This document shows, one piece after another, positions 27,444-35,677 of a stretch of DNA of 64,000 nucleotides. The translations under genes were made by a program, and so were the position numbers. The stretch comes from an uncultured Gemmatimonadota bacterium (lineage in GTDB: Bacteria > Gemmatimonadota > Gemmatimonadetes > Gemmatimonadales > Gemmatimonadaceae). The notes beneath the pieces were generated by a model. It did no database searches and was not told the origin of the DNA. It worked only from the letters and a program-made list of their open reading frames with translations. The DNA lies in the NCBI GenBank assembly GCA_902825965.1, contig CADEDA010000003.1, forward strand, positions 72,632 to 136,631. Direction: 5' to 3'. Position 1 is the stretch's first letter, and each line of letters opens with the position of its first letter.

Positions 27444-28090
27444 ACCGTTTCCGCGGCTGGATCGAGAACGGACTGGCCGGCGCCTTCGTGACCGGGGGCG
27501 CCGCTCTGGTGGTGATCATCTTCACCGGCGGACTCGGCGGCCTGGAGCTCGGGGTGTTCGGCGTGGTGGCCGCGGTGCTGCTCGCGGCCGTGTTCGGCGC
27601 CGTCGTGCAGGGCAGCGTGGTCCGCGCCGGCGCTGCGACCGCCCAGACGGTGGTGCAGCCGTCGGGCGACACGACCAAGTACACGCCGACGTTCTCGCAC
27701 ATCGAGGCCCTCGAGATCCGCGGCGACCTGGCGGGCGCCGAGCGGGCCTGGGCGCGCGCCTGCGAAGAACACCCGACCCGGGCGCTCGTGTGGATCAAGG
27801 CGGCCGACTTCCATCTTCGATTGCGGCGCGATGCGGCCGCAGCGCTGCCGATGTATCGCGCCGCGCGCGACTTCCCGTCGACCTCGCCGGACGCTGCGCG
27901 CTACGCGAGCCAGAAGATCATCGACATCCTGCTCGGCCAGGGCGGTGACGCCGCGCTCGCGGACGAAGGCAAGGCCATGGGAGAGCTACGACGGCTGATC
28001 GAGCGGTTCCCCGGCACGCGCGAGGCCGAGGCGGCGCGCGAGAGTCTGGCGCGCCTCAAGGGGGAGCGGCACGGCGGCGAGTCGCGGTGA
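27440..28090 (+). CDS. Membrane-anchored TPR-like protein
   Basis: A 216-residue protein with two adjacent hydrophobic segments (about residues 10-30 and 36-58) followed by a helical TPR-like region (AERAWARACEEHPTRALVWIKAADFHLR and AALPMYRAARDFP) and a C-terminal REAEAARESLARLKGER helix. The GTG start overlaps the DUF5916 stop, which decides the start and implies co-translation. It could scaffold a complex at the inner membrane; there is no catalytic motif. Confidence 0.75.
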   Translation: MNRFRGWIENGLAGAFVTGGAALVVIIFTGGLGGLELGVFGVVAAVLLAAVFGAVVQGSVVRAGAATAQTVVQPSGDTTKYTPTFSHIEALEIRGDLAGAERAWARACEEHPTRALVWIKAADFHLRLRRDAAAALPMYRAARDFPSTSPDAARYASQKIIDILLGQGGDAALADEGKAMGELRRLIERFPGTREAEAARESLARLKGERHGGESR

Positions 28091-28095
28091 AGCCA

Positions 28096-28128
28096 CGCGG
28101 GGGCTGCGACCGAGTCGCAGCCCCCGCG
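28096..28128. terminator. Bidirectional hairpin terminator
   Basis: A perfect 14-base stem (28096-28109 pairing with 28115-28128) with loop CCGAG sits between the convergent TPR (ends 28090) and DUF3300 (ends 28153) genes. There is no T-tract, but the stem is almost pure G/C and the placement is typical. Confidence 0.8.
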
Positions 28129-28152
28129 GTCCCGCGTGATCGCCGTGCGGCG

Positions 28153-29769
28153 CTACTTGCTGCCCTTGGATCCCTTGCCGGACTTGCCGCCACCCCCCCC
28201 ACCGCCGCCACCGCCACGCGGTGCTGAGAAGGAGCCACGCTCAGCGCGTGGTGCCGAGGCGCGTGGTTCCGACGCACGCGGCGAACTGCGCTCTGCCGAA
28301 GCCTTGGGCGACTTCACGCTGCGCGGGGCGTCGTAGCGCGAGGGTGCGCTCCGCGGTGCGTCGCCGCGCGGCACGACGCTGCGCGGGACGTCCGCGCGCG
28401 GCGTGTACTGCCGCGGCGGATTCGCGCGTGGCGCCGACTTCGGCGCGTCGTACGACTCGCGGCGTGTGATCACGTTGCCAAGCTCGCGCGAGCCGCCGCT
28501 GTTGGCAGCTCCGCTGCGACCGCCGCCTGGCGCGTAGCGACCGGCGCCCTTGCCGTCATCCTGCTCGCCGCCGGTGCGTCCGCCGATACGGATCGGCTGC
28601 ACACGATTGCGATCGTCGTCGCGGTTGCGATCCGGGCGATACCCTCCGTTGCCTCCACGGTCACCACCGCGGTCACCACCGCGGTCACCACCGCGATCCG
28701 GCCCGGTGTTGCGGTTCACGACCGGCACCACGCGGTCCACCTCGGGCTTGCCCGGCTTGTTGACGATCGCATTGCGGCCGGAGGGGATGCCATAACGGCT
28801 GCGGTCGTCGTCGCGCTCCCAGCGCTCATAGCCGTAGCGACCGGGGAGGTCACGACGGTCCCAGGACACGCGGCGGTGCACGGTGTTGTAGCGCCCGAAG
28901 TGGTCGTAGTGCACACGACGGCGGGTGACATAGTGGTTCACCGACACGCTCACGTGCCGCCCGACATAGATCGACCGGATGGCGATGTACGGACGCGAGA
29001 CGTGGTACCAGCGGTGCGAATACCCGTAGTGGTTCCAGCCGTGGTAATAGACCACGCGGCGGCCCCAGTCGAAGTCCACGCTCAGCCAGTCGCCGATGGG
29101 GAAGCCCACGCCGAACGACCAGTAGGTGGTGCGCACGCGGTGGTAGTGCACCGGCCGCACGTACACGATCTCGGGGTCATAGACCGGCACGTAGACCACG
29201 CGCGGCTGCGCCGGCACGATCCGGATCTCGTCGGGTTCGATCTCCACGCGCTGCTCGCGGGTGGTCTGCAGGTTGCCCTGGGCGTTGGCCATGCGGCGCA
29301 GCGACTGCACCGAGGCCATCACGTCGCCCGGCTGCATCGCGTAGGCCTGGCCCAGCGCCGTCGCCCAGTCGGGGCGGTCGGCGAGCAGGTTGAGCACCGG
29401 CGCGTAGTGCGCGATCGCGCGTACGCTCAGGTTCCACGGCTGCTCATCGAGGTCGCGGTCGCCGTACGTGCGCACGTAGCGCTGCGCGAGGGCGATCTCG
29501 TCCGGATACGTCGCCGCGACCAGGAGCTGCGCGAGGATCGGGTCCGGATACAGGGCCACCGGCGCGAGGAGGTTGTCGAGTTCCTCGACCGTGTAGAGCG
29601 AGCTCGCGCGGGATTCCGCGCTGGGCAGCTCCACCGGGTCCTGGGCGACGAGCGGTCCGGCAGCGCCGCTGACGACGGCGAGGACGAGCGCCGAACGTCG
29701 GGCGATCGCAGTTGCGATCGCAGTCGCGGTCGCGGCGGTGAAGCGGAGTCCCACCGAGGTGCGGGTCAT
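28153..29769 (-). CDS. DUF3300 family secreted protein with long low-complexity tail
   Basis: A 538-residue protein, ATG at 29769 with CAGGAG upstream. The signal peptide is long and Ala-rich (ending PLVAQ, about residue 43). The conserved DUF3300 domain (residues about 58-230) is recognised by LDNLLAPVALYPDPILAQLLVAATYP, ALGQAYAMQPGDVMASVQSLRR and VYVPVYDPEIVY. After a Tyr/His/Arg-rich middle, residues 350-538 are disordered: RGGD repeats, many Arg-Ser-Ala-Pro units, a run of about 10 Gly and a KSGKGSKGSK end. Function is unknown in the family; the basic tail could bind a polyanion or cell surface. Confidence 0.87.
   Translation of the reverse strand: MTRTSVGLRFTAATATAIATAIARRSALVLAVVSGAAGPLVAQDPVELPSAESRASSLYTVEELDNLLAPVALYPDPILAQLLVAATYPDEIALAQRYVRTYGDRDLDEQPWNLSVRAIAHYAPVLNLLADRPDWATALGQAYAMQPGDVMASVQSLRRMANAQGNLQTTREQRVEIEPDEIRIVPAQPRVVYVPVYDPEIVYVRPVHYHRVRTTYWSFGVGFPIGDWLSVDFDWGRRVVYYHGWNHYGYSHRWYHVSRPYIAIRSIYVGRHVSVSVNHYVTRRRVHYDHFGRYNTVHRRVSWDRRDLPGRYGYERWERDDDRSRYGIPSGRNAIVNKPGKPEVDRVVPVVNRNTGPDRGGDRGGDRGGDRGGNGGYRPDRNRDDDRNRVQPIRIGGRTGGEQDDGKGAGRYAPGGGRSGAANSGGSRELGNVITRRESYDAPKSAPRANPPRQYTPRADVPRSVVPRGDAPRSAPSRYDAPRSVKSPKASAERSSPRASEPRASAPRAERGSFSAPRGGGGGGGGGGKSGKGSKGSK
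28659..28694. repeat. Three tandem copies of a 12-base unit
   Basis: The unit GGTCACCACCGC is repeated three times without error inside the DUF3300 gene and encodes GGDR repeats on the minus strand. Copy number is likely to vary by slippage. Confidence 0.85.
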
Positions 29770-30110
29770 CGTGCACTCCTGCGTGCCGGAACGGGTTCGA
29801 CGTACGTTCCGGAGGGCCTGATGTCGCAGGATCGCGGGGACGTCGACGCGGTCCTGCCCGGTCGTACCGCGAAGTCGGAGGCGGGTTCCGGTCGTCCGCC
29901 CCTGAGGACACTTCGCAGCCGTGGAACATTCGGACTGACACATCCGACACACCCGAATGACCACGGCGAAGGACGAAACTCACCGGAAACAGGGTTCGGG
30001 CGGCCTGATGACACCGTAGGAGTGCATCAAGTGTGCCCGACGTGCAGGTGGGACTTGGGAGGGCCGAGGCGGGAGGGCGCGCCACGACCTCACACCCTCC
30101 ACCATCCACT
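29770..30110. promoter_or_regulatory. 341-base gene-free region with two inverted repeats
   Basis: No convincing gene was found here. It holds an inverted repeat with 8-base arms CCGGAACG (29786-29793) and CGTTCCGG (29805-29812), in the 5' leader of the DUF3300 gene. A second has 7-base arms CATTCGG (29927-29933) and CCGAATG (29953-29959). Either may be an operator or leader hairpin. The aminotransferase ends at 30111, so the region also carries its 3' end. Confidence 0.4.
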
Positions 30111-31037
30111 TCACCTCACATACGTCAACCAGCCGAACGGATCCTCCACCCGCCCGTTCACGATATCCATGAACCGCTTCTGCAGCTTGCGCGTGACGGG
30201 GCCCACCTTGCCGTCGCCCACGTTGAGGCGGTCCACGCTCTTGATCGGCGTCAGCTCACTCGCCGTGCCGCACACGAACGCTTCGTCGCAGGTGTAGAGT
30301 GTCTCGCGCGTCAGCGGCTGCACCATCACGCGGATGCCGGCTTCCTCGGCCAGCGAGATCACCGTGTTGCGCGTGATGCCCGGCAGCAACGTGCCGTCGA
30401 TGGGGGGCGTGTAGAGCACGCCACCGTCCACGATGAAGACGTTCTGGCCCGAACCCTCGCTCAGCATGCCGTCGGGTCCGAGGGCGATCGCTTCCTCGAA
30501 GCCGTTGCGCAGCGCTTCCATCTTGAGCAGCTGCCCGCTCAGGTAGTTGCCGGCGATCTTCGCGGCCGCGGGGATGGTGTTGGGGGCGACGCGGTTCCAG
30601 CTCGAGATGCACGCGTCCACGCCCTTCTCCAGCGCTTCCTCGCCGAGGTACGCGCCCCAAGGCCAGCAGGGCAGGTAGGTCTCGATCGGCGAGTCGAACG
30701 GCACCATGCCGGCCGCACCGTACCCGCGCAGCACCATCGGGCGGATGTAGCAGGACTCGATGTTGTTGCGGCGCACGAGCTCGCGCGTGGCATCGATGAG
30801 TTGCTCCATCGTCCACTTGGGCTCCATGCGGTAGATCTTGCAGGAGTTGAACATCCGCTTGAAGTGTTCCGGCAGCCGGAAGACGGCGGGCCCCTTGGGA
30901 GTCGCATAGCAGCGGATGCCTTCGAACACGGCCGAGCCGAACTGGACGGAGTGCGCCAGCACGTGGATCTGCGCGTCCTGCCACTTGATGAAGGACCCGT
31001 CGCGCCAGATCCATTCGGTTTCGCCGATCTTTGCCAT
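30111..31037 (-). CDS. ilvE: Branched-chain amino acid aminotransferase
   Basis: A 308-residue fold-type IV PLP enzyme that transfers the amino group between glutamate and the keto acids of Leu, Ile and Val. The PLP lysine is K160 (PAAAKIAGNYLSGQL). Other family marks are HVLAHSVQFGSAVFEGIR, YIRPMVLRGYG, SEGSGQNVFIV, LPGITRNTVI and EAFVCGTASELTPI. Length and start (MAKIGETEWIWRDG) agree with IlvE. It is cytosolic and diverges from a DinB-like gene across 89 bases. Confidence 0.95.
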   Translation of the reverse strand: MAKIGETEWIWRDGSFIKWQDAQIHVLAHSVQFGSAVFEGIRCYATPKGPAVFRLPEHFKRMFNSCKIYRMEPKWTMEQLIDATRELVRRNNIESCYIRPMVLRGYGAAGMVPFDSPIETYLPCWPWGAYLGEEALEKGVDACISSWNRVAPNTIPAAAKIAGNYLSGQLLKMEALRNGFEEAIALGPDGMLSEGSGQNVFIVDGGVLYTPPIDGTLLPGITRNTVISLAEEAGIRVMVQPLTRETLYTCDEAFVCGTASELTPIKSVDRLNVGDGKVGPVTRKLQKRFMDIVNGRVEDPFGWLTYVR

Positions 31038-31126
31038 TGGGGAGGGGGAGAGGTGGGATGGGAGGGGTGGCGGTGCGGGGCACCGGCTGGCGAGCTCCAC
31101 TCCCGATCTCGATAACTTACTTCATT

Positions 31127-31624
31127 ATGGACGCGCGTTCACTGGTCAGGCATTTCCTCGCGGCGATCGCATACCGCGCACAGAAGGCGATGCGCGACGC
31201 CCCTGCAGCGTACTGGACGTACGACGCCGGCAACCGCTCGCGTACACCCGCCGCATTGCTCCGACACATGACCAGCGTGCTCGGCTACACGCGCACGTTC
31301 GCCGAGGGCGGCGCGTACCCGATCGATCCGGATCCACTGCCCTCGCCGATGGCGGAGCAGGAGCGCTTTCATGCGATGCTGGAATCCGTGGCGGCCTTGC
31401 TCGATGCCGAGGGCCGCCTGGGCAGTCTCACTGCCCCCCAACTCCTGCAGGGCCCACTCGCCGACGTGATGACGCACGTGGGTCAACTGGCCCTGCTGCG
31501 CCGGTTGTCGGGCAGTCCGATCCCACCCGAGAACTTCATCTTCGCCGAGGTGGACGCCAGGAACCTCTCGCCCTCCCAGCCCGCCCCCGCCCGCCCCGAC
31601 GAGGAGTGGAGGGAGCGCCAGTAA
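31127..31624 (+). CDS. DinB-like family protein
   Basis: A 165-residue four-helix-bundle protein. The conserved parts are LLRHMTSVLGYTRTF (about residues 43-57) and DVMTHVGQLALLRRLSGSPI (about 115-134), with the metal-binding His residues expected in DinB/YfiT-type proteins. Members include thiol transferases and damage-induced proteins; the substrate cannot be stated. The C-terminal 25 residues are Pro/Arg-rich. The ATG at 31127 follows an AT-rich stretch (GATAACTTACTTCATT) that may contain the promoter. Confidence 0.8.
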   Translation: MDARSLVRHFLAAIAYRAQKAMRDAPAAYWTYDAGNRSRTPAALLRHMTSVLGYTRTFAEGGAYPIDPDPLPSPMAEQERFHAMLESVAALLDAEGRLGSLTAPQLLQGPLADVMTHVGQLALLRRLSGSPIPPENFIFAEVDARNLSPSQPAPARPDEEWRERQ

Positions 31625-31707
31625 CTCCCGTACCCCCTCCCGCATCCACCCGCGTGGGTGAATCCTGATGTCCGTCCGGGCGTAGGGGAGCGCAACAGGA
31701 GCCAGTC

Positions 31708-32001
31708 ATGGAAGAGTTCAAGCTCAACGCCTCCGCCGTCCTCTCCAAGCTCAAGGACCTGATCCGCGAAGGCAACGTCCGCCGCGTGATCCTCAAGAAC
31801 CCCGAAGGCCGCGTCCTGCTCGACATGCCGCTCAACGCCGGCATCGCCGGTATCGCCCTCCTGCCGTTCTGGGCGGCCGTGGCCGCCGTGCTCGTCCTCG
31901 CCACCGACTTCACGCTGCTCATCGAGCGGGACCCCCAGCCCGCCGCCGCCGGAACCGGCCCAAGCACACCGAATCCTGACGCCCCGCGCAGCGCCGGCTG
32001 A
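31708..32001 (+). CDS. DUF4342 domain protein
   Basis: A 97-residue protein with a good ribosome binding site (AACAGGAG). Residues 1-45 (MEEFKLNASAVLSKLKDLI, GNVRRVILKNPEGRVLLDMPL) match the DUF4342 pattern. One hydrophobic stretch follows (about 44-70: AGIAGIALLPFWAAVAAVLV), then a disordered Pro/Ala tail. It is probably a small membrane-associated protein of unknown role. Confidence 0.8.
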   Translation: MEEFKLNASAVLSKLKDLIREGNVRRVILKNPEGRVLLDMPLNAGIAGIALLPFWAAVAAVLVLATDFTLLIERDPQPAAAGTGPSTPNPDAPRSAG

Positions 32002-32047
32002 TCCCAGCGGTGTGCGCTTTCCGGCCGAGGGCGGGTAAAGCGGTCAA

Positions 32048-32461
32048 ATGTCCTCGAACGTCGGCTACTCCGGCACGCCCCTCGCCAAGAAACTCGACAT
32101 CCACGAGGGGGATCGCGTCTTCATCTGGGACGGACCCGCGAACTACCGCGACCTCGTCGATCCACTGCCGAGCGGCGTGCGCTTCGCGAAGGGACTCGAT
32201 TCCGACTGCGACATGGTCCACGTGTTCGTGACCGCGCGCGCCATGCTCGAACGGGCCCTCAAGACGCTCCGCAACACGCTGCGCAGCGACGCCATCATCT
32301 GGATCTCCTGGCCCAAGAAGGTCTCCCGCATGCGGACCGACGTGACCGAGGATGTGATCCGCGCCGTCGCCCTCCCCCTCGGGTTCGTCGACATCAAGGT
32401 CTGCGCCGTCGACGAGATCTGGAGTGGCCTCAAGCTCGTCGTCCGCAAATCGGAGCGTTGA
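32048..32461 (+). CDS. DUF3052 family protein
   Basis: A 137-residue cytosolic protein resembling DUF3052: GYSGTPLAKKLDIHEGDRVFI at the start, WISWPKKVSRMRTDVTEDVIR in the middle and VDEIWSGLKLVVRK at the end. The family is widespread, of unknown function, and close in length. One base separates its stop from the next gene's ATG. Confidence 0.85.
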   Translation: MSSNVGYSGTPLAKKLDIHEGDRVFIWDGPANYRDLVDPLPSGVRFAKGLDSDCDMVHVFVTARAMLERALKTLRNTLRSDAIIWISWPKKVSRMRTDVTEDVIRAVALPLGFVDIKVCAVDEIWSGLKLVVRKSER

Positions 32462-32462
32462 C

Positions 32463-32990
32463 ATGCGATCGTCCCGGCTCGGAATCCTCGTCGTCCTCGT
32501 GGCGACCCTGCTCGCAATTCCCGAGGCGGGTGCGCAGCAAGGCCCCCCAGGATGCAAGACGCCCCTGCATCGCCAGTTCGATTTCTGGATCGGCTCCTGG
32601 GTCGTGACCGACAGCGCCGGCACCCGGACGCTGGGTCGGAACGAGATCACGCTTGAGAACGGCGGCTGCACCATTCATGAGCGGTGGACCGCGGCCGGCC
32701 CCAACGGCGGCGACGGCCAGTCGCTGAACGCGTATGATCTCGCGACCAGGCAATGGGGGCAGGACTGGGTCGGCAGTGGCGGCGATGTCCTGCACCTGCG
32801 CGGCGGGTTGGTCGACGGCCGCATGGTGCTCGTGGGCGATGGCATGACGCCCGCCGGCGCCAAGCAGCTCAACCGGGTGACCTGGTCACCGCTCGCTGAC
32901 GGACGCGTGCGTCAGTACTGGGAGACGAGTGCCGACGGCGGGAAGACGTGGAGCGCGAGCTTCGACGGCTGGTACCGCCGCGCACCGTAG
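32463..32990 (+). CDS. Secreted DUF1579-like lipocalin-type protein
   Basis: A 175-residue protein with a signal peptide (residues 1-25, ending EAGAQQ). HRQFDFWIGSWVVTD is the hallmark of the DUF1579-like/nitrobindin-type beta-barrel group, and the strands WSPLADGRVRQYWETSADGGK close the barrel. It may bind a small hydrophobic ligand. It is likely co-transcribed with the DUF3052 gene (1-base gap) despite a different location in the cell. Confidence 0.75.
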   Translation: MRSSRLGILVVLVATLLAIPEAGAQQGPPGCKTPLHRQFDFWIGSWVVTDSAGTRTLGRNEITLENGGCTIHERWTAAGPNGGDGQSLNAYDLATRQWGQDWVGSGGDVLHLRGGLVDGRMVLVGDGMTPAGAKQLNRVTWSPLADGRVRQYWETSADGGKTWSASFDGWYRRAP

Positions 32991-33172
32991 CGCAGGATTG
33001 GCATCCCGCGGGGTGCCGTCCGTGGCATCCCCTGCGGTCCGTGCGGCACCCGGGTGAAACCCGGAATCGGCGCTCGCGGTAGGCCGGGCAGGGACCAAAC
33101 GGTTTCGGGTTTCGGAGTGTCGAAATCCCGTTGTGCCGTTCGACGTCCCAGTGACCCCTTGCCCCGGCCTCG
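32991..33172. promoter_or_regulatory. Leader region of the ADOP export operon
   Basis: This 182-base gap precedes the first ADOP gene. It contains several imperfect GGCATCCC/GGGATG-type repeats near 33000-33040 and an AT-richer patch near 33100-33135. No promoter could be assigned with confidence. Confidence 0.25.
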
Positions 33173-35677
33173 ATGCAGAACGTGAAGCTCGCCGCACGGA
33201 TGTTGTGGAAGACGCCCTTCGTCACGGGCGTCGCCATCCTCTCGCTGGCCCTCGGCATCGGCGCGAACTCGGCGATCTACTCGCTCTTCGACCAGATGCT
33301 CCTCCGCTCGCTGCCGGTGCCTAATCCGCGCGAGCTGGTCAATCTCTCCGCACCCGGGCCCAAGCCTGGCTCGCAGTCCTGCAACCAGGCCGGCGACTGC
33401 GATGTGGTGATGAGCTACAAGATGTTCCGCGACCTCGAGCAGGGGCAGACCGTGCTCACCGGTCTTGCCGCACATCGTGCGTTCGGGGCCAGCGTCGCGA
33501 TCAACAACGAGCCGTCCACCGCGGACGGCATGATGGTGTCCGGGTCCTACTTCCCGACGCTGCAGCTGTCGCCGGTCCGCGGACGCCTGCTCTCGCCCTC
33601 CGATGACGCGGTGATCGGCGCCAACTTCGTCGTGGTGCTCGCGCACCACTTCTGGGAGGACCGCTTCGGGTCGGACGCCGAGGTCGTCGGCCGCACGATG
33701 ATCATCAACGGCCGGAACTTCTCGATCATCGGGGTGGCGCCCGAGGGCTTCACCGGCACCACGCTCGGGTCGCGGGCGGGGTTCTTCGTGCCGATCTCGA
33801 TGCGGGCCGAGCTGTCGCCGGGTTTCCGCGCCACGGAGTTCGACCGTCGCAGCAACTATTGGGTGTACGCCTTCGGCCGTCGCAAGGCCGACGTCACGCT
33901 GGAGCAGGCGCGCGCCGCGCTCAACGGCCTCTACAAGCCGATCATCAACGACGTCGAGGCGCCGCTGCAGAACGGCATGAGCGACCAGACCATGCAGCGC
34001 TTCCGCGCCAAGTCGCTGGTGGTCGAGGCCGGCCCGCAGGGCCAGAGCTCGATCGGCGGCGAGGCACGCACGCCGCTGCTGCTTCTCTTCGGCGTGACGG
34101 GTGTGGTGCTGCTGATCGCCTGCGCGAACATCGCCAACCTGCTGCTCGCGCGCGGGGCGGGCCGGGCGGCGGAGATGGGCGTGCGTCTCGCGCTCGGGGC
34201 CAGCCGCCGGCAGCTGCTCTCGCTGCTGCTCACCGAGTCGCTGCTGCTCGCGCTGCTCGGCGGGCTCGCGAGCCTCGTGGTCGCGCAGTGGACGCTGAGC
34301 TTCATCGGCTCGCTGCTGCCGCCCGATGCCTCGTCGTCGCTGGCGTTCGAACTCCAGCCCTCGGTGATCCTCTTCAGCGGCGGGCTCGCGATCGTCACCG
34401 GCCTGCTCTTCGGACTGTTCCCGGCGTTGCACAGCACGCGCAGCGACCTGATCTCGGTGATCCGGGCCGGGGCCGGCCAGCTCACCGGCGGGACCGGGGC
34501 GGCGCGGTTCCGCGCCTCGCTCGTCACCGCGCAGATCACGCTCTCCATGGCGCTGCTCATCTCGGCCGGGCTCTTCCTCAAGAGCCTGTTCAACGTGAGC
34601 CGCATCGACCTCGGCGTGGACATCGAGCGCTTCGCGACGTTCCAGCTGGCGCCCATCCGGGCCGGGTACGACACCACGCGGTCCATGGTGTACTTCAACC
34701 GCGTCGAGGATGAGCTCAAGACCATCCCCGGTGTCACCGGCGTGACCTCGTCGATGGTGCCACTGCTCGCGGGCAGCAACTGGGGCACCGACGTGGGTGT
34801 GGAAGGGTTCCCCACCGGTCCCGACGTCGACAACAACTCGCGCCTCAACTACATCGGCGCCGGGTACTTCGGGACGCTCGGCGTGGCGCTCACCTCCGGG
34901 CGGGAGTTCACGCAGGCCGACATGCTCGGCAGTGCCAAGGTGGCCGTCGTGAACCAGGCGTTCGCGGACAAGTTCAAGCTCGGTCGCGACGCCGTCGGCA
35001 AGTTCATGAGCCTGAACGGGCGCAACGATTCACTCGACACGCAGATCGTCGGCCTCATCCCCAACATCAAGTACGCCGACGTGAAGGACTCCGTGCCGCC
35101 GGTGTTCTACGCACCGTGGCGGCAGATGTCGCGGCAGGGCGAGCTCGTCTTCTACGTGAGTTCGCCGCTCCCGCCCGAGCAGTTGCTCGCGTCCATCCGC
35201 GAGGTCGTCAAGCGCATCGATCCGACCGTGCCGGTGGAGGAACTCAAGACGATGCCGCAGCAGGTCCGGGAGAACGTCTTCCTCGACCGCGTGATCTCCA
35301 TCCTCTCGGCCGCCTTCGCGATCCTCGCGACCCTGCTGGCCGGGGTGGGGCTCTACGGCGTGCTGGCGTACACCGTGGCGCAGCGCACGCGCGAGATCGG
35401 CGTGCGCATGGCGCTCGGCGCGGCACCGTCACGGGTGCGCAGCCTGGTGATGCGCCAGGTGGGCGTCATGACGCTGATCGGCGGCCTGATCGGCGTGGCC
35501 GCGGCGCTGGGCCTCGGTCGCGCCGCGCGTTCGCTGTTGTTCGGGCTCGAGGGGCACGACGCCCTGGTGTTCTCGATGTCCGTCGTGCTGCTGGCGCTCG
35601 TGGCGCTGACGGCCGGGTTCCTGCCCGCGCGTCGGGCGGCGGCGGTCGATCCGATGCAGGCGCTGCGGTATGACTGA
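33173..35677 (+). CDS. ADOP-family FtsX/MacB-like permease (first of a pair)
   Basis: An 834-residue inner-membrane permease. The first helix (TGVAILSLALGIGANSAIYSLFDQM) is followed by a MacB-type periplasmic domain (residues about 50-270), the first FtsX trio of helices (VLLIACANIANLLLARGAGRAAEMGVRLALGA), a second helix/periplasmic/FtsX repeat and the ADOP end ARRAAAVDPMQALRYD. It lacks the PadR-linked N-terminal domain seen in the permease at 9889-12641. The product probably works with the ATPase at 39438 as a mechanotransmission-type exporter, not a membrane transporter in the strict sense. It overlaps the next gene by 8 bases. Confidence 0.9.
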   Translation: MQNVKLAARMLWKTPFVTGVAILSLALGIGANSAIYSLFDQMLLRSLPVPNPRELVNLSAPGPKPGSQSCNQAGDCDVVMSYKMFRDLEQGQTVLTGLAAHRAFGASVAINNEPSTADGMMVSGSYFPTLQLSPVRGRLLSPSDDAVIGANFVVVLAHHFWEDRFGSDAEVVGRTMIINGRNFSIIGVAPEGFTGTTLGSRAGFFVPISMRAELSPGFRATEFDRRSNYWVYAFGRRKADVTLEQARAALNGLYKPIINDVEAPLQNGMSDQTMQRFRAKSLVVEAGPQGQSSIGGEARTPLLLLFGVTGVVLLIACANIANLLLARGAGRAAEMGVRLALGASRRQLLSLLLTESLLLALLGGLASLVVAQWTLSFIGSLLPPDASSSLAFELQPSVILFSGGLAIVTGLLFGLFPALHSTRSDLISVIRAGAGQLTGGTGAARFRASLVTAQITLSMALLISAGLFLKSLFNVSRIDLGVDIERFATFQLAPIRAGYDTTRSMVYFNRVEDELKTIPGVTGVTSSMVPLLAGSNWGTDVGVEGFPTGPDVDNNSRLNYIGAGYFGTLGVALTSGREFTQADMLGSAKVAVVNQAFADKFKLGRDAVGKFMSLNGRNDSLDTQIVGLIPNIKYADVKDSVPPVFYAPWRQMSRQGELVFYVSSPLPPEQLLASIREVVKRIDPTVPVEELKTMPQQVRENVFLDRVISILSAAFAILATLLAGVGLYGVLAYTVAQRTREIGVRMALGAAPSRVRSLVMRQVGVMTLIGGLIGVAAALGLGRAARSLLFGLEGHDALVFSMSVVLLALVALTAGFLPARRAAAVDPMQALRYD

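Noticed and set aside
28659-28694. Possible CRISPR-like repeat
   Set aside because: The 12-base units are directly adjacent with no spacers and encode GGDR repeats within the DUF3300 protein.
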